Shown here: piece by piece, positions 1 to 5,498 of the stretch | Layout: each line of letters starts with the position of its first letter | Position numbering within the stretch: the stretch's first letter is position 1 | NCBI GenBank assembly: GCA_903932385.1 | Contig: CAIZGA010000032.1 | Span: 1-5,855 of the forward strand | DNA length: 5,855 bases | Direction of reading: 5' to 3' | DNA from: an uncultured Acidobacteriota bacterium | GTDB lineage: Bacteria > Acidobacteriota > Terriglobia > Terriglobales > Acidobacteriaceae | The notes under the pieces: generated by a model | Database searches by the model: none | What the model was told of the DNA's origin: nothing | What the model saw: the letters and a program-made list of their open reading frames with translations, nothing else | Position numbers and translations under genes: made by a program

Positions 1-189
1 ACAGTGAAGTGGTTCAACGACGCAAAGGGATTCGGCTTTATTTCGCGGGAAAACGGTGAAGATGTATTTGTACACTTCACGGCCATTCAGGGCTCGGGCT
101 TCAAGAGCCTGCAGGAAGGCCAGGCGGTGCAGTTCACCGTGGTGAAGGGACCCAAAGGCTGGCAGGCAGCCGACGTACAACCGCTGTAA
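1..189 (+). CDS. Cold-shock-domain protein (CspA family), 5' end outside the window
   Basis: This is a single-stranded nucleic-acid-binding OB-fold protein of the bacterial cold-shock family. Such proteins act in the cytoplasm as RNA chaperones or antiterminators. The frame is open from base 1, and 62 residues plus the TAA stop are visible. The fragment opens with TVKWFND, where family members normally read M-x-x-G-T-V-K-W-F-N, so only about three to five N-terminal residues should be missing. The GTG at base 4 is the conserved valine, not the start. RNP1 (KGFGFISR, fragment residues 9-16) and RNP2 (VFVHF, residues 22-26) are intact, as are the nucleic-acid-stacking aromatics W4, F11, F13, F23, H25 and F26. 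Total length of about 66 residues is normal for the family. The promoter and any long 5' UTR thermosensor lie outside the window. The family call is very secure, but the paralogue cannot be told. Confidence 0.96.
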   Translation, partial: TVKWFNDAKGFGFISRENGEDVFVHFTAIQGSGFKSLQEGQAVQFTVVKGPKGWQAADVQPL

Positions 190-258
190 TTCACTCCTAC
201 TGATGGCCACGCAAGCGGAGAGCTGCGGAAGCAGATGCGGGTCGTGGTCTGCCAAAAG

Positions 259-273
259 CTCCTAACAAATTAG
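259..273 (+). promoter_or_regulatory. Putative upstream operator (O1) of the BlaI-M56 operon
   Basis: The sequence CTCCTAAC (259-266) is followed by AAATTAG and contains the palindrome CTAA-N4-TTAG (262-265 and 270-273). The same eight bases CTCCTAAC recur at 301-308, exactly 42 bp downstream. The right half-site directly abuts the -35 box at 274-279, so a bound repressor would block RNA polymerase. The likely ligand is the BlaI-type repressor encoded next, because repressors of this family usually bind dyads at their own promoter. The CTAA/TTAG core differs from the TACA/TGTA core known for staphylococcal BlaI/MecI, so the assignment is inferred from position and duplication. Confidence 0.5.
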
Positions 274-302
274 TTGACAAGAATGCGTCTGCGGGGTAAT
301 CT
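274..302 (+). promoter_or_regulatory. Predicted sigma70-type promoter of the BlaI-M56 operon
   Basis: A perfect -35 hexamer TTGACA lies at 274-279. It is followed after 17 bp by TAATCT (297-302), a weak -10 that matches TATAAT at three of six positions. Transcription would start near 308-310, giving a leader of only about 15 nt that still contains the ribosome-binding site. The weak -10 box lies partly inside the second palindrome (301-318), which fits a repressible promoter. The -35 box is convincing; the -10 assignment is less certain. Confidence 0.55.
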
Positions 303-318
303 CCTAACCAGTTAGGAG
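301..318 (+). promoter_or_regulatory. Putative main operator (O2): perfect 8-bp inverted repeat overlapping start site and RBS
   Basis: CTCCTAAC-CA-GTTAGGAG is a perfect dyad with 8-bp arms and a 2-bp centre. It starts at the last two bases of the proposed -10, spans the predicted transcription start, and its right arm supplies the Shine-Dalgarno sequence AGGAG (314-318), five bases before the ATG at 324. Position, symmetry and the related upstream copy make it the best candidate for autoregulation by the downstream BlaI-type protein. Because transcription should begin inside the dyad, the mRNA would carry only the right arm, so the repeat is unlikely to act as an RNA hairpin. Confidence 0.65.
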
Positions 319-323
319 AACCA

Positions 324-722
324 ATGGCATTGCATACGCGTAAGAGACAGGTATTGACTCCGCTGGAGTTGAAGATCATGCAGGTGTTATGGGAGAACGG
401 GCCGGGCAATGTGCAGGCCGTGCTGGAGAAGATGCCGGGCGAGCCGGCCCCGGCGTACACCACAGTGCAGACGATGCTGAACGTGCTGCATCGCAAAGGC
501 AAAGTGAAACGGACTCTGCGCGGGCGCGCGTATGAGTATCGTGCGACGGTGAGCGAAGACCATGCCAGCGGCAGTGCGGTGGAAGATATTGTGGACCGCG
601 TCTTCGGCGGATCGGTGGAAGGCCTGCTGATGAGTTTGGTGAAGAGCAAGCAGGTGGATGCGGAAACATTGGCACGAGTGAGCGAACGTCTAGCCGAGGA
701 ATTGGAGAAGGGCGATGAATAA
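324..722 (+). CDS. BlaI/MecI/CopY-family winged-helix transcriptional repressor
   Basis: This 132-residue cytoplasmic repressor is expected to bind the palindromes just upstream as a dimer and to be inactivated through the membrane peptidase encoded next. The N-terminal winged helix spans about residues 10-80. LTPLELKIMQVLWENGP is helix 1 and the turn; the segment around YTTVQTMLNVLHRKGKVKR is the recognition helix and its flank; GRAYEYRATVSE is the wing. All are hallmark positions of the BlaI family. The C-terminal helical part (about 81-132: EDIVDRVFGGS, then LLMSLV, then a charged tail) is the dimerisation region, and its LLMSLV stretch lies near where BlaI/MecI are cleaved in staphylococci. 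Length is typical for the family. The ATG start is fixed by AGGAG five bases upstream. The gene ends with an 8-bp overlap onto the peptidase gene, which implies translational coupling. The family call is secure; the inducing signal is not known from sequence. Confidence 0.95.
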   Translation: MALHTRKRQVLTPLELKIMQVLWENGPGNVQAVLEKMPGEPAPAYTTVQTMLNVLHRKGKVKRTLRGRAYEYRATVSEDHASGSAVEDIVDRVFGGSVEGLLMSLVKSKQVDAETLARVSERLAEELEKGDE

Positions 723-3318
723 CGCGGCGCAGTGGCTATTGGAGTTTCTGACGAATGCATTGTGGCAGGCGCCGGTGGTGATGCTGACGGCGGTGTTGCT
801 GGCGTATTGGGCGCGACGCAGCAGTGTGGATTTGGAGCATCGCGTGTGGGTTATGGCGGTTTCTGCCTGCCTGTTGCTGCCGATGGTGTCTGTGATGCTG
901 GTTGCGAAAACTGCGGCCCCGGCGGCTGCGACGCAAAGTGCAGCGGTGATGGTTGCAGATCCGAATGCAACGGATGCTGTGATGATGGCACCGGCGAATA
1001 TGGTGCAGCGTGATGATGCTGCGATGGATGCATCGACTGAAAGTGCGAACAATGCGCCGGAAATTTCTGATGCGATACCAGTGACGCAGGTTGCGCCAAT
1101 TCCCATGTGGAAGACGATGCTGCAAGCCGGCGTGCAGACGCTGCTGCGCGGATACACCCGCACGGTGACGCTGAGCGAGCGTTGGATTGAGTGGCTGGCG
1201 GCGGTGTACCTGGGATGGCTGCTGTTTGGCATGTCGAGACTGGCGTGGATGTGGCGGCGGACGGTGCAGATGGCCGCGCGGGCAACCGATGCAGAGCTTA
1301 CCGGCGAACAGATGGAAACGTGGCAGGAGTGCCAGCGTGTGTTTGGGTTGGAAGAGGTGAAGTTGCTGGAGTCCGATGAAGTGAGCGGGCCGGTGACGGT
1401 GGGCTGCATGCAGCCGGTGCTGATGGTGCCGCCGGATTTTTTGAAGCTGCGTGAAGTGACGGAAATGCGCGCGGCGATGTGCCATGAGTTGGCGCATATC
1501 CAGCGGAAAGATTTTTTGATGAACCTGATGTACGAGGCAGTGATGGTGCTGCTGGCATGGCATCCGGCGGCGCAGTGGATGAAGCGGCGGCTGGATGAGT
1601 CGCGCGAGATGGCCTGTGACGAGATGGCGGCAGCGAGGCTGGAGAGTCGCGGCAAGTATGCGGCGGCACTGTTGCGGCTGGCGGAAACAATCCACATGGA
1701 TAGAAATCAACACTCGGCGGAAGCGTGTGCGCTGGGACTTTTTGAAACCGGAAATTTAGAACGGCGGGTGATGAATCTGCTGCGGAGGAAATTGGCGATG
1801 AGCATGAAGCGGAAGATTGTATTTACGGCGGGATGTGCGTTGGCGATTACGTTGAGTGCAGGAGCTGCGTTGGCCTGCCATCTGCAGGTGGTGCCGAAGG
1901 TGCTGCAGGAGAAGACACTGGCAATGCTGGCTGTGGCGCAGGAGACGGGCATTTCGACGCCGCCAACTGAAGCAGCACCGGCAGCTACTCCGGCACCGGC
2001 AGCAGCACCGGCGGCGTCGGTTGCCGCGTCTCCAGATGCGCCGCCAGCGGGGGGAACGCCGAACTCTCCGGATGCGCCGCCGAGCCCGCGGTACACGCCG
2101 AATTCACCGGATGCACCGCCAGCGCCGCGTGTTGCTCCGGTAGCGCCGGTTGCTCCGTATGTGCGTGGATATAGCAGATCGGATGGTCAGCAGTATGAAG
2201 TGCCTTCGGCGGAAACCATCAAGGCTTATGAGGCCGAAGCAAAAGCACGGGCCGAGCAGATGAAAGCGCTGATGGAGCAGGCGCGTGCAAAGTCGCTGAT
2301 GTCTGCAGACACGCAGCGGCAGTTGGCAGAGGTGCAGCGAGCCATCAAGATCAATGGCGAGATGGCCGTGAATGTGAACATGCAGGCCGTGAATGCGGCG
2401 ATGATGAACGCGAGAATTGCAATGGCGATGGATTCGCACCCGATGATGTTTGCCGATACCTCCGGCCATGTGACGGCGGAAGGCGGATTTGAAAAGACAT
2501 TGACGGTGAGCGGCGATGTGGTGGTGGATGCCAACAGCGGTTCCGGCAATGTGCGGGTCCATGCGGGCGCGGACAATCAGGTGCACGTGGTTGCAAAGGT
2601 GAAGGTGTACGGCGAAGGCGGGCAGGAGAAGCTACAGAAGATTATTGCGAACCCGCCGATTGAACAGAACGGCAACAAGGTTGTGATTGGCAGAACGCAC
2701 GACAATTATGAGCTGTATCGCAACGTTGGCATTGATTATGAAATCACCATGCCGAAGGGCGGCACGCTGAGCGCGAATTCCGGTTCGGGCAACGTGGAAG
2801 CGGAAGGCGTGCGGCATGTAGCGTCGCTGAACAGCGGGTCTGGCAATGTGACGGCGAGTGGCGTTGACGGCAGTGTGAGACTGAACACCGGCTCAGGCAA
2901 CATCAAACTGGTTGGCAATCATGCTGACGGAGAAATCAATGCCAACAGCGGATCCGGCAATGTGGAATTGCAGTTGCAGGGCGCGAGCGTGGTGAAGGCG
3001 AACAGCGGCTCGGGCAACGTCACTGTGGATGGATTGCACGGCACACTGCGCGCGAACACCGGCTCCGGCAATGTGACGGTGAACGGCGTGCCGACGGGCA
3101 AGTGGGAAGCGAATACGCCGTCCGGCAATGTGCGTCTGCATATTGAAGGCAACGCCGGGTACACGCTGAGCGCGCATACGATGTCCGGCAATGTGAATGT
3201 GGCAGAAAGCCAGCATGTGGACGGCACCGTGAAGCGGACGATGGTGGAAGGCACAGTGCGCGGCGGCGGCGTGCAGATTGACGCGCATACGATATCCGGC
3301 GACGTTTCGGTGGAATAG
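715..3318 (+). CDS. BlaR1-like M56 zinc metallopeptidase with a C-terminal DUF4097-like beta-solenoid
   Basis: This is a membrane-embedded sensor protease of 867 residues. Predicted membrane segments lie at about 15-33, 44-64, 157-174 and 368-387. Positive charges follow segments 1 and 3 and precede segment 4 (R34 R35; R175, R181 R182; K365-K367), so the peptidase faces the cytoplasm and the C-terminus faces outward, as in BlaR1. The M56 zinc site is complete: H257-E-L-A-H261 (within CHELAHIQRKD), with the downstream ligand E298 in SREMACDE. A Met/Ala/Asp-rich loop (65-156) links segments 2 and 3. After the last segment come a proline-rich stalk (about 415-482, with three SPDAPP units), an Ala/Glu/Met-rich helical region (about 496-575) and a solenoid (about 580-867) with ten G-S-G-N-V type turns. 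A penicillin-binding sensor domain is not recognisable. The only SxxK, S758-K761, lies within a solenoid turn. The gene starts inside the repressor gene, with GGAG (704-707) seven bases before its ATG. The likely role is signal-triggered proteolysis relieving repression by the upstream protein; the signal and substrate are inferred. Confidence 0.92.
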   Translation: MNNAAQWLLEFLTNALWQAPVVMLTAVLLAYWARRSSVDLEHRVWVMAVSACLLLPMVSVMLVAKTAAPAAATQSAAVMVADPNATDAVMMAPANMVQRDDAAMDASTESANNAPEISDAIPVTQVAPIPMWKTMLQAGVQTLLRGYTRTVTLSERWIEWLAAVYLGWLLFGMSRLAWMWRRTVQMAARATDAELTGEQMETWQECQRVFGLEEVKLLESDEVSGPVTVGCMQPVLMVPPDFLKLREVTEMRAAMCHELAHIQRKDFLMNLMYEAVMVLLAWHPAAQWMKRRLDESREMACDEMAAARLESRGKYAAALLRLAETIHMDRNQHSAEACALGLFETGNLERRVMNLLRRKLAMSMKRKIVFTAGCALAITLSAGAALACHLQVVPKVLQEKTLAMLAVAQETGISTPPTEAAPAATPAPAAAPAASVAASPDAPPAGGTPNSPDAPPSPRYTPNSPDAPPAPRVAPVAPVAPYVRGYSRSDGQQYEVPSAETIKAYEAEAKARAEQMKALMEQARAKSLMSADTQRQLAEVQRAIKINGEMAVNVNMQAVNAAMMNARIAMAMDSHPMMFADTSGHVTAEGGFEKTLTVSGDVVVDANSGSGNVRVHAGADNQVHVVAKVKVYGEGGQEKLQKIIANPPIEQNGNKVVIGRTHDNYELYRNVGIDYEITMPKGGTLSANSGSGNVEAEGVRHVASLNSGSGNVTASGVDGSVRLNTGSGNIKLVGNHADGEINANSGSGNVELQLQGASVVKANSGSGNVTVDGLHGTLRANTGSGNVTVNGVPTGKWEANTPSGNVRLHIEGNAGYTLSAHTMSGNVNVAESQHVDGTVKRTMVEGTVRGGGVQIDAHTISGDVSVE
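2029..2121 (+). repeat. SPDAPP repeats in the proline-rich stalk of the M56 protein
   Basis: Three in-frame copies encode S-P-D-A-P-P at residues 439-444, 451-456 and 464-469. The last two belong to a longer unit, T-P-N-S-P-D-A-P-P (448-456 and 461-469). The DNA copies start 36 and 39 bases apart and differ at several silent positions. Composition suggests an extended, flexible stalk that holds the downstream sensor region away from the membrane. Such repeats are prone to copy-number change between strains. Confidence 0.75.
2533..3306 (+). repeat. Ten-turn N-(S/T)-G-S-G-N-V protein repeat, DUF4097-like solenoid
   Basis: The motif N-[ST]-G-S-G-N-[VI] begins at residues 607, 688, 706, 724, 744, 763 and 781. 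Three looser copies, T-P-S-G-N-V, T-M-S-G-N-V and T-I-S-G-D-V, begin with N or H at 800, 821 and 858. A worn turn (T-M-V-E-G-T-V) sits near 842, which splits the 37-residue gap before the last copy. From 688 to 821 the period is 18-21 residues, as expected for one coil of a beta-solenoid. Between the first and second copies, about 75 residues (614-687) form a non-repeating insertion. The S-G-x-V/I pattern is that of the DUF4097 putative adhesin family; the family assignment is from memory of that motif. Confidence 0.85.
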
Positions 3319-3342
3319 CTCGCAGTAGTAATTTTCCAAAAC

Positions 3343-3376
3343 GGGGTGCGGCGTTATGCTGCGCCCCTGTTTTTTT
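3343..3376 (+). terminator. Rho-independent terminator of the BlaI-M56 operon
   Basis: A 10-bp stem pairs GGGGTGCGGC (3343-3352) with GCTGCGCCCC (3358-3367) around the loop GTTAT, followed by TG and seven T residues (3370-3376). Two of the ten pairs are G-U wobbles in plus-strand RNA. On the minus strand these become C-A mismatches and the following T tract is only four bases, so the element works mainly for the plus-strand operon. It could give weaker termination of the convergent glycosyltransferase gene, which ends at 3383. It begins 24 bases after the peptidase stop codon. Confidence 0.9.
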
Positions 3377-3382
3377 GCGCGG

Positions 3383-4714
3383 CTACTTGTGGGACTTGCG
3401 GAGCAGGTCTTCGATGGCGTCGCAGGCGGTGGTGATGCCGTCTTCATGGCGAAGCTCGAAGCCGATGCGTTCTGCGCGGCGCGAATAGCGACGGCTGCCG
3501 AGAAGCTTGCCGAGTTCCCTGGTGACCTGCGGGGCTTTGTATTGTTCACGCTGCAGAACGCGGGCGACTCCGAGGCGACGGACGCGGCGGGCGTTGTCGG
3601 GCTGGTCGTGGCTGTAGGGCATCACCAGCATGGGGCGGCCGGCGCGGAGTGCGTGGGCGGTGGTGCCGACTCCACCCTGATGCACGATGGCGGCGGCGTT
3701 GGGAAAAAGTTTGGAGTAGGGCGCGTACTGCGAGACGAAGATTGTCTCCGGCAGGGTGTGGCCCTGATTGCGCGGATCGTAGCGGTCATCCATGCCGATG
3801 AGCAGGACGGCGCGGATGCCGAGGGCTTCGGCGGCCTTGGCGCTTTCGATGTAAAAATTTCCCGCATCGAGAACGGCAGCGGAGCCGAGGGTGAAGATGA
3901 CCGGCGGCGGGCCTGAGTCCATAAAGGCCTGCAGTTCGGGGGTGAGGTCCTGCTTGCCGGCGTCGCCATCATAAAAAACAAAACCGGTCTGCACGGTGGA
4001 TTCGGGCCAGTCTTCCTGCGCGGTGCCGAGGACGGCGGAGAACATGGCGAGGACGAGATTGGGCGAGTGCTTGGCGTCGAAGAGGGGATTTTCCCCGGGT
4101 GCGAGGCCGAGCGAGGTGCGGAGTTTGTAGACGGGGCCGCACCAGTCGCGGGTGACGAAGCGAACGAATTTTGCGACGAGACGGCCAGTGCCGGGGAGCC
4201 AGGGTTCCAGCTTGGAGAGGAACGGATAGGGCGGCAGGACGGGCGGATCGAAGGCGGAAAAAAACGAGAGCGGGGCGAGCACGTAGGAGGCCCACGGGAT
4301 GCCGGTTTTTTCTCCGACGATGGGGCCGGCGTAGATGAGTTCGCCGGTGATGAGCAGGTCGGCGCGCGGCGTGGTGCTGTTGCCGGTGACGGCGGCGGTG
4401 AGGTCGTCGTAGGTCTGCTGAATCACGGGGAAAAGAATTTCGCGCAGGGTGCGTTCGGTGCCTTTGTAGATGTCGAAGAGCATGGCGATGAGTTCGCGGT
4501 CGTCCGGCGAGATGAAGGGGCGGACGGGGGCGAGTTCAAAACCGAGCGGGTCAATTTTGGGGCGGAAGATTTCCGAGACGGCGAGGACCGGAGTGTGGCC
4601 GCGACGGCGCAACTCAAACGCGAGCGCGATGAGCGGGTGTATGTCCCCCAAGGTGCCGAAGGTGGTGAGGACGATGCGTTTGGACGGCAGGCCGTTGGGA
4701 ACGATGTGGGTCAT
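3383..4714 (-). CDS. GT1-family glycosyltransferase (UGT / sterol-glucosyltransferase-like, GT-B fold)
   Basis: This 443-residue cytosolic or membrane-peripheral enzyme is predicted to transfer a sugar from a nucleotide-sugar donor to a small, probably lipophilic acceptor. The N-terminal Rossmann half opens with TTFGTLGDIHPLIALAFELR (residues 17-36) and then RRGH, the same layout as the G-T-x-G-D-x-x-P-x-I-A-L signature of sterol glucosyltransferases; H26 is in the region of the usual catalytic histidine. The C-terminal half has PVIFTLGSA (271-279) and a donor-binding motif resembling the plant PSPG box: H345-QGGVGTTAHALRAGRP, then P366-YSHDQPDNARRV, with D370-Q371 expected to contact the sugar. 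There is no signal peptide or clear membrane segment. The ATG at 4714 is the natural start because the Rossmann strand begins about 13 residues later, but no Shine-Dalgarno sequence precedes it. The gene is convergent with the peptidase gene. Fold and family are secure; donor and acceptor (sterol, hopanoid, glycolipid or polyketide) cannot be read from sequence. Confidence 0.92.
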   Translation of the reverse strand: MTHIVPNGLPSKRIVLTTFGTLGDIHPLIALAFELRRRGHTPVLAVSEIFRPKIDPLGFELAPVRPFISPDDRELIAMLFDIYKGTERTLREILFPVIQQTYDDLTAAVTGNSTTPRADLLITGELIYAGPIVGEKTGIPWASYVLAPLSFFSAFDPPVLPPYPFLSKLEPWLPGTGRLVAKFVRFVTRDWCGPVYKLRTSLGLAPGENPLFDAKHSPNLVLAMFSAVLGTAQEDWPESTVQTGFVFYDGDAGKQDLTPELQAFMDSGPPPVIFTLGSAAVLDAGNFYIESAKAAEALGIRAVLLIGMDDRYDPRNQGHTLPETIFVSQYAPYSKLFPNAAAIVHQGGVGTTAHALRAGRPMLVMPYSHDQPDNARRVRRLGVARVLQREQYKAPQVTRELGKLLGSRRYSRRAERIGFELRHEDGITTACDAIEDLLRKSHK

Positions 4715-4755
4715 TGGGCTAATTCAGTGTATGCACAAAGTATGAAATCTGGGCA

Positions 4756-4783
4756 AATATATGGTTCCTGTTTCAGATAGCAA
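4756..4783 (-). promoter_or_regulatory. Possible promoter of the glycosyltransferase gene
   Basis: Reading the minus strand, TTGCTA (4778-4783, four of six matches to TTGACA) is followed after 16 bp by TATATT (4756-4761, five of six matches to TATAAT). This would start transcription near 4749 and give a leader of about 35 nt. The region is AT-rich, so chance matches are likely, and read-through from the upstream minus-strand gene is an alternative. Confidence 0.35.
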
Positions 4784-4786
4784 TTC

Positions 4787-4829
4787 GGCGAACAACCAAG
4801 GCAATCACGCTGACGGCCTACTGTTCGCC
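4787..4829 (-). repeat. Inverted repeat spanning the 3' end of the exported-protein gene
   Basis: GGCGAACA (4787-4794) and TGTTCGCC (4822-4829) are perfect 8-bp complements, separated by 27 bases. A further outer pairing, ATTCGG (4783-4788) with CCGAAT (4833-4838), competes with part of it. The right arm lies in the last codons and stop of the exported-protein gene. There is no T tract on either side, so it is not a standard intrinsic terminator, though it could stabilise the 3' end of the mRNA. Confidence 0.35.
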
Positions 4830-5462
4830 AATCCGAATGACACGGCAATCTTTGGGGTCGAGTAATGAAGTTACAAACCGCTGTTTATCATCAGGCTGCA
4901 ATTTATCAACTGCGGCTACAAACTGATTATGACGAGCTAGACAAACAGTTCGCATCTGAACTTCATAATCATTACTAATATCATTCGTTGCATCAGATGC
5001 AAAAGAGACGTAGTCAAACATTCTGTCCGGCACCAGCAAAACCGCCTTGGCCAGCTCATGGAACAATCGTTCCTGAATCCGAAATGTAGGCATCAAATCT
5101 GACTTATAAATGGCGCCGGATTTGCAATTCGCCATATCGAGAAGATCCCACCAAATTGCGTTTTTCGCTTCCGGATTATCGGGGTTATTTTCATCATGGC
5201 TTGGAATTAAGTCCAGCATCATCCGCGCCGCATTCAGATTGTGCGGTTCAATTTGCAGCATACGAGCGGTATAGACAAGTTGAACGCGATAGGTTTCAGG
5301 AGTTTTCTTCTTCTCCGCATTAAGGGAAGCAAGTGAAGTAGCACTTGCCATACGACCCATGACACGAATTTCTTCACAGGCACTATTTTGGCAATAGAGC
5401 CAGTGAGATGAGAAGCAGAGAATGAGAATAAGAACCATCCTGGCTAATCGGCAGACGTTCAC
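4818..5462 (-). CDS. Predicted exported protein of unknown function
   Basis: I do not recognise this 214-residue protein. It starts with a clear secretion signal: basic n-region (R5, R8), hydrophobic core MVLILILCF (9-17), and likely cleavage around residues 24-29 (C24-QNSAC). The L-Y-C before Q25 is not a good lipobox, so a lipoprotein is possible but not favoured. The mature part is mostly helical. YRVQLVYTARMLQIEPHNLN (59-78) followed by AARMMLDLIP resembles one tetratricopeptide-type helical hairpin, and the C-terminal part (MRTVCLARHNQF, then DPKDC) holds two cysteines, C174 and C206, that could form a disulfide. The start is taken as the GTG at 5460-5462 because AGGAG lies five bases before it (5468-5472) and a perfect TATAAT lies upstream. 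The longer frame from the GTG at 5508-5510 would begin upstream of that promoter and puts 16 extra residues before the signal. The gene is clearly AT-richer than its neighbours, consistent with later acquisition. Confidence 0.8.
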   Translation of the reverse strand: MNVCRLARMVLILILCFSSHWLYCQNSACEEIRVMGRMASATSLASLNAEKKKTPETYRVQLVYTARMLQIEPHNLNAARMMLDLIPSHDENNPDNPEAKNAIWWDLLDMANCKSGAIYKSDLMPTFRIQERLFHELAKAVLLVPDRMFDYVSFASDATNDISNDYEVQMRTVCLARHNQFVAAVDKLQPDDKQRFVTSLLDPKDCRVIRIGEQ

Positions 5463-5467
5463 AATGT

Positions 5468-5498
5468 CTCCTAGCTCTGCAAATACAGCGATATTATA
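5468..5498 (-). promoter_or_regulatory. -10 box and ribosome-binding site of the exported-protein gene
   Basis: On the minus strand a perfect TATAAT occurs at 5493-5498, and AGGAG at 5468-5472 lies five bases before the GTG start at 5462. The expected transcription start, near 5486, gives a leader of about 24 nt. No good -35 hexamer is visible: at 17 bp spacing the sequence is ATGTAT (5516-5521). The promoter may therefore be activator-dependent or use another sigma factor. The ribosome-binding site is convincing and decides the start codon. Confidence 0.6.

Noticed and set aside
220..261. Possible hairpin after the cold-shock gene: GAGCT/AGCTC outside GCAGA/TCTGC
   Set aside because: Arms are only 5 bp each with an internal loop, and no T tract follows. 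It is too weak to call a terminator or a regulatory RNA.
690..1697. Long minus-strand frames opposite the M56 gene (335 and 325 codons)
   Set aside because: They are Ser/Ala- or His/Arg-rich and without domains, and are antisense to the catalytic HELAH region of a well-supported gene.
2986..2999. SVVK (residues 758-761 of the M56 protein) as a penicillin-acylation SxxK site
   Set aside because: It sits in a beta turn of the repeat solenoid, and no S-D-N or K-T-G transpeptidase companions were seen in the C-terminal half; taken as chance.
2533..3306. The evenly spaced repeats as a CRISPR array or DNA satellite
   Set aside because: The repeats are in frame within a coding region, vary in length and codons, and are conserved only at protein level.
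3356..3916. Plus-strand open frame of 186 codons opposite the glycosyltransferase
   Set aside because: It starts inside the terminator hairpin, is Gly/Ala/Asp-rich with no recognisable domain, and lies antisense to a clear GT1 enzyme; it is a GC-rich shadow frame.
4067..4780. Plus-strand open frame of 237 codons across the glycosyltransferase start
   Set aside because: Composition is Gly/Glu/Asp-rich without motifs, and it covers the conserved N-terminal half of the glycosyltransferase on the other strand; it is a shadow.
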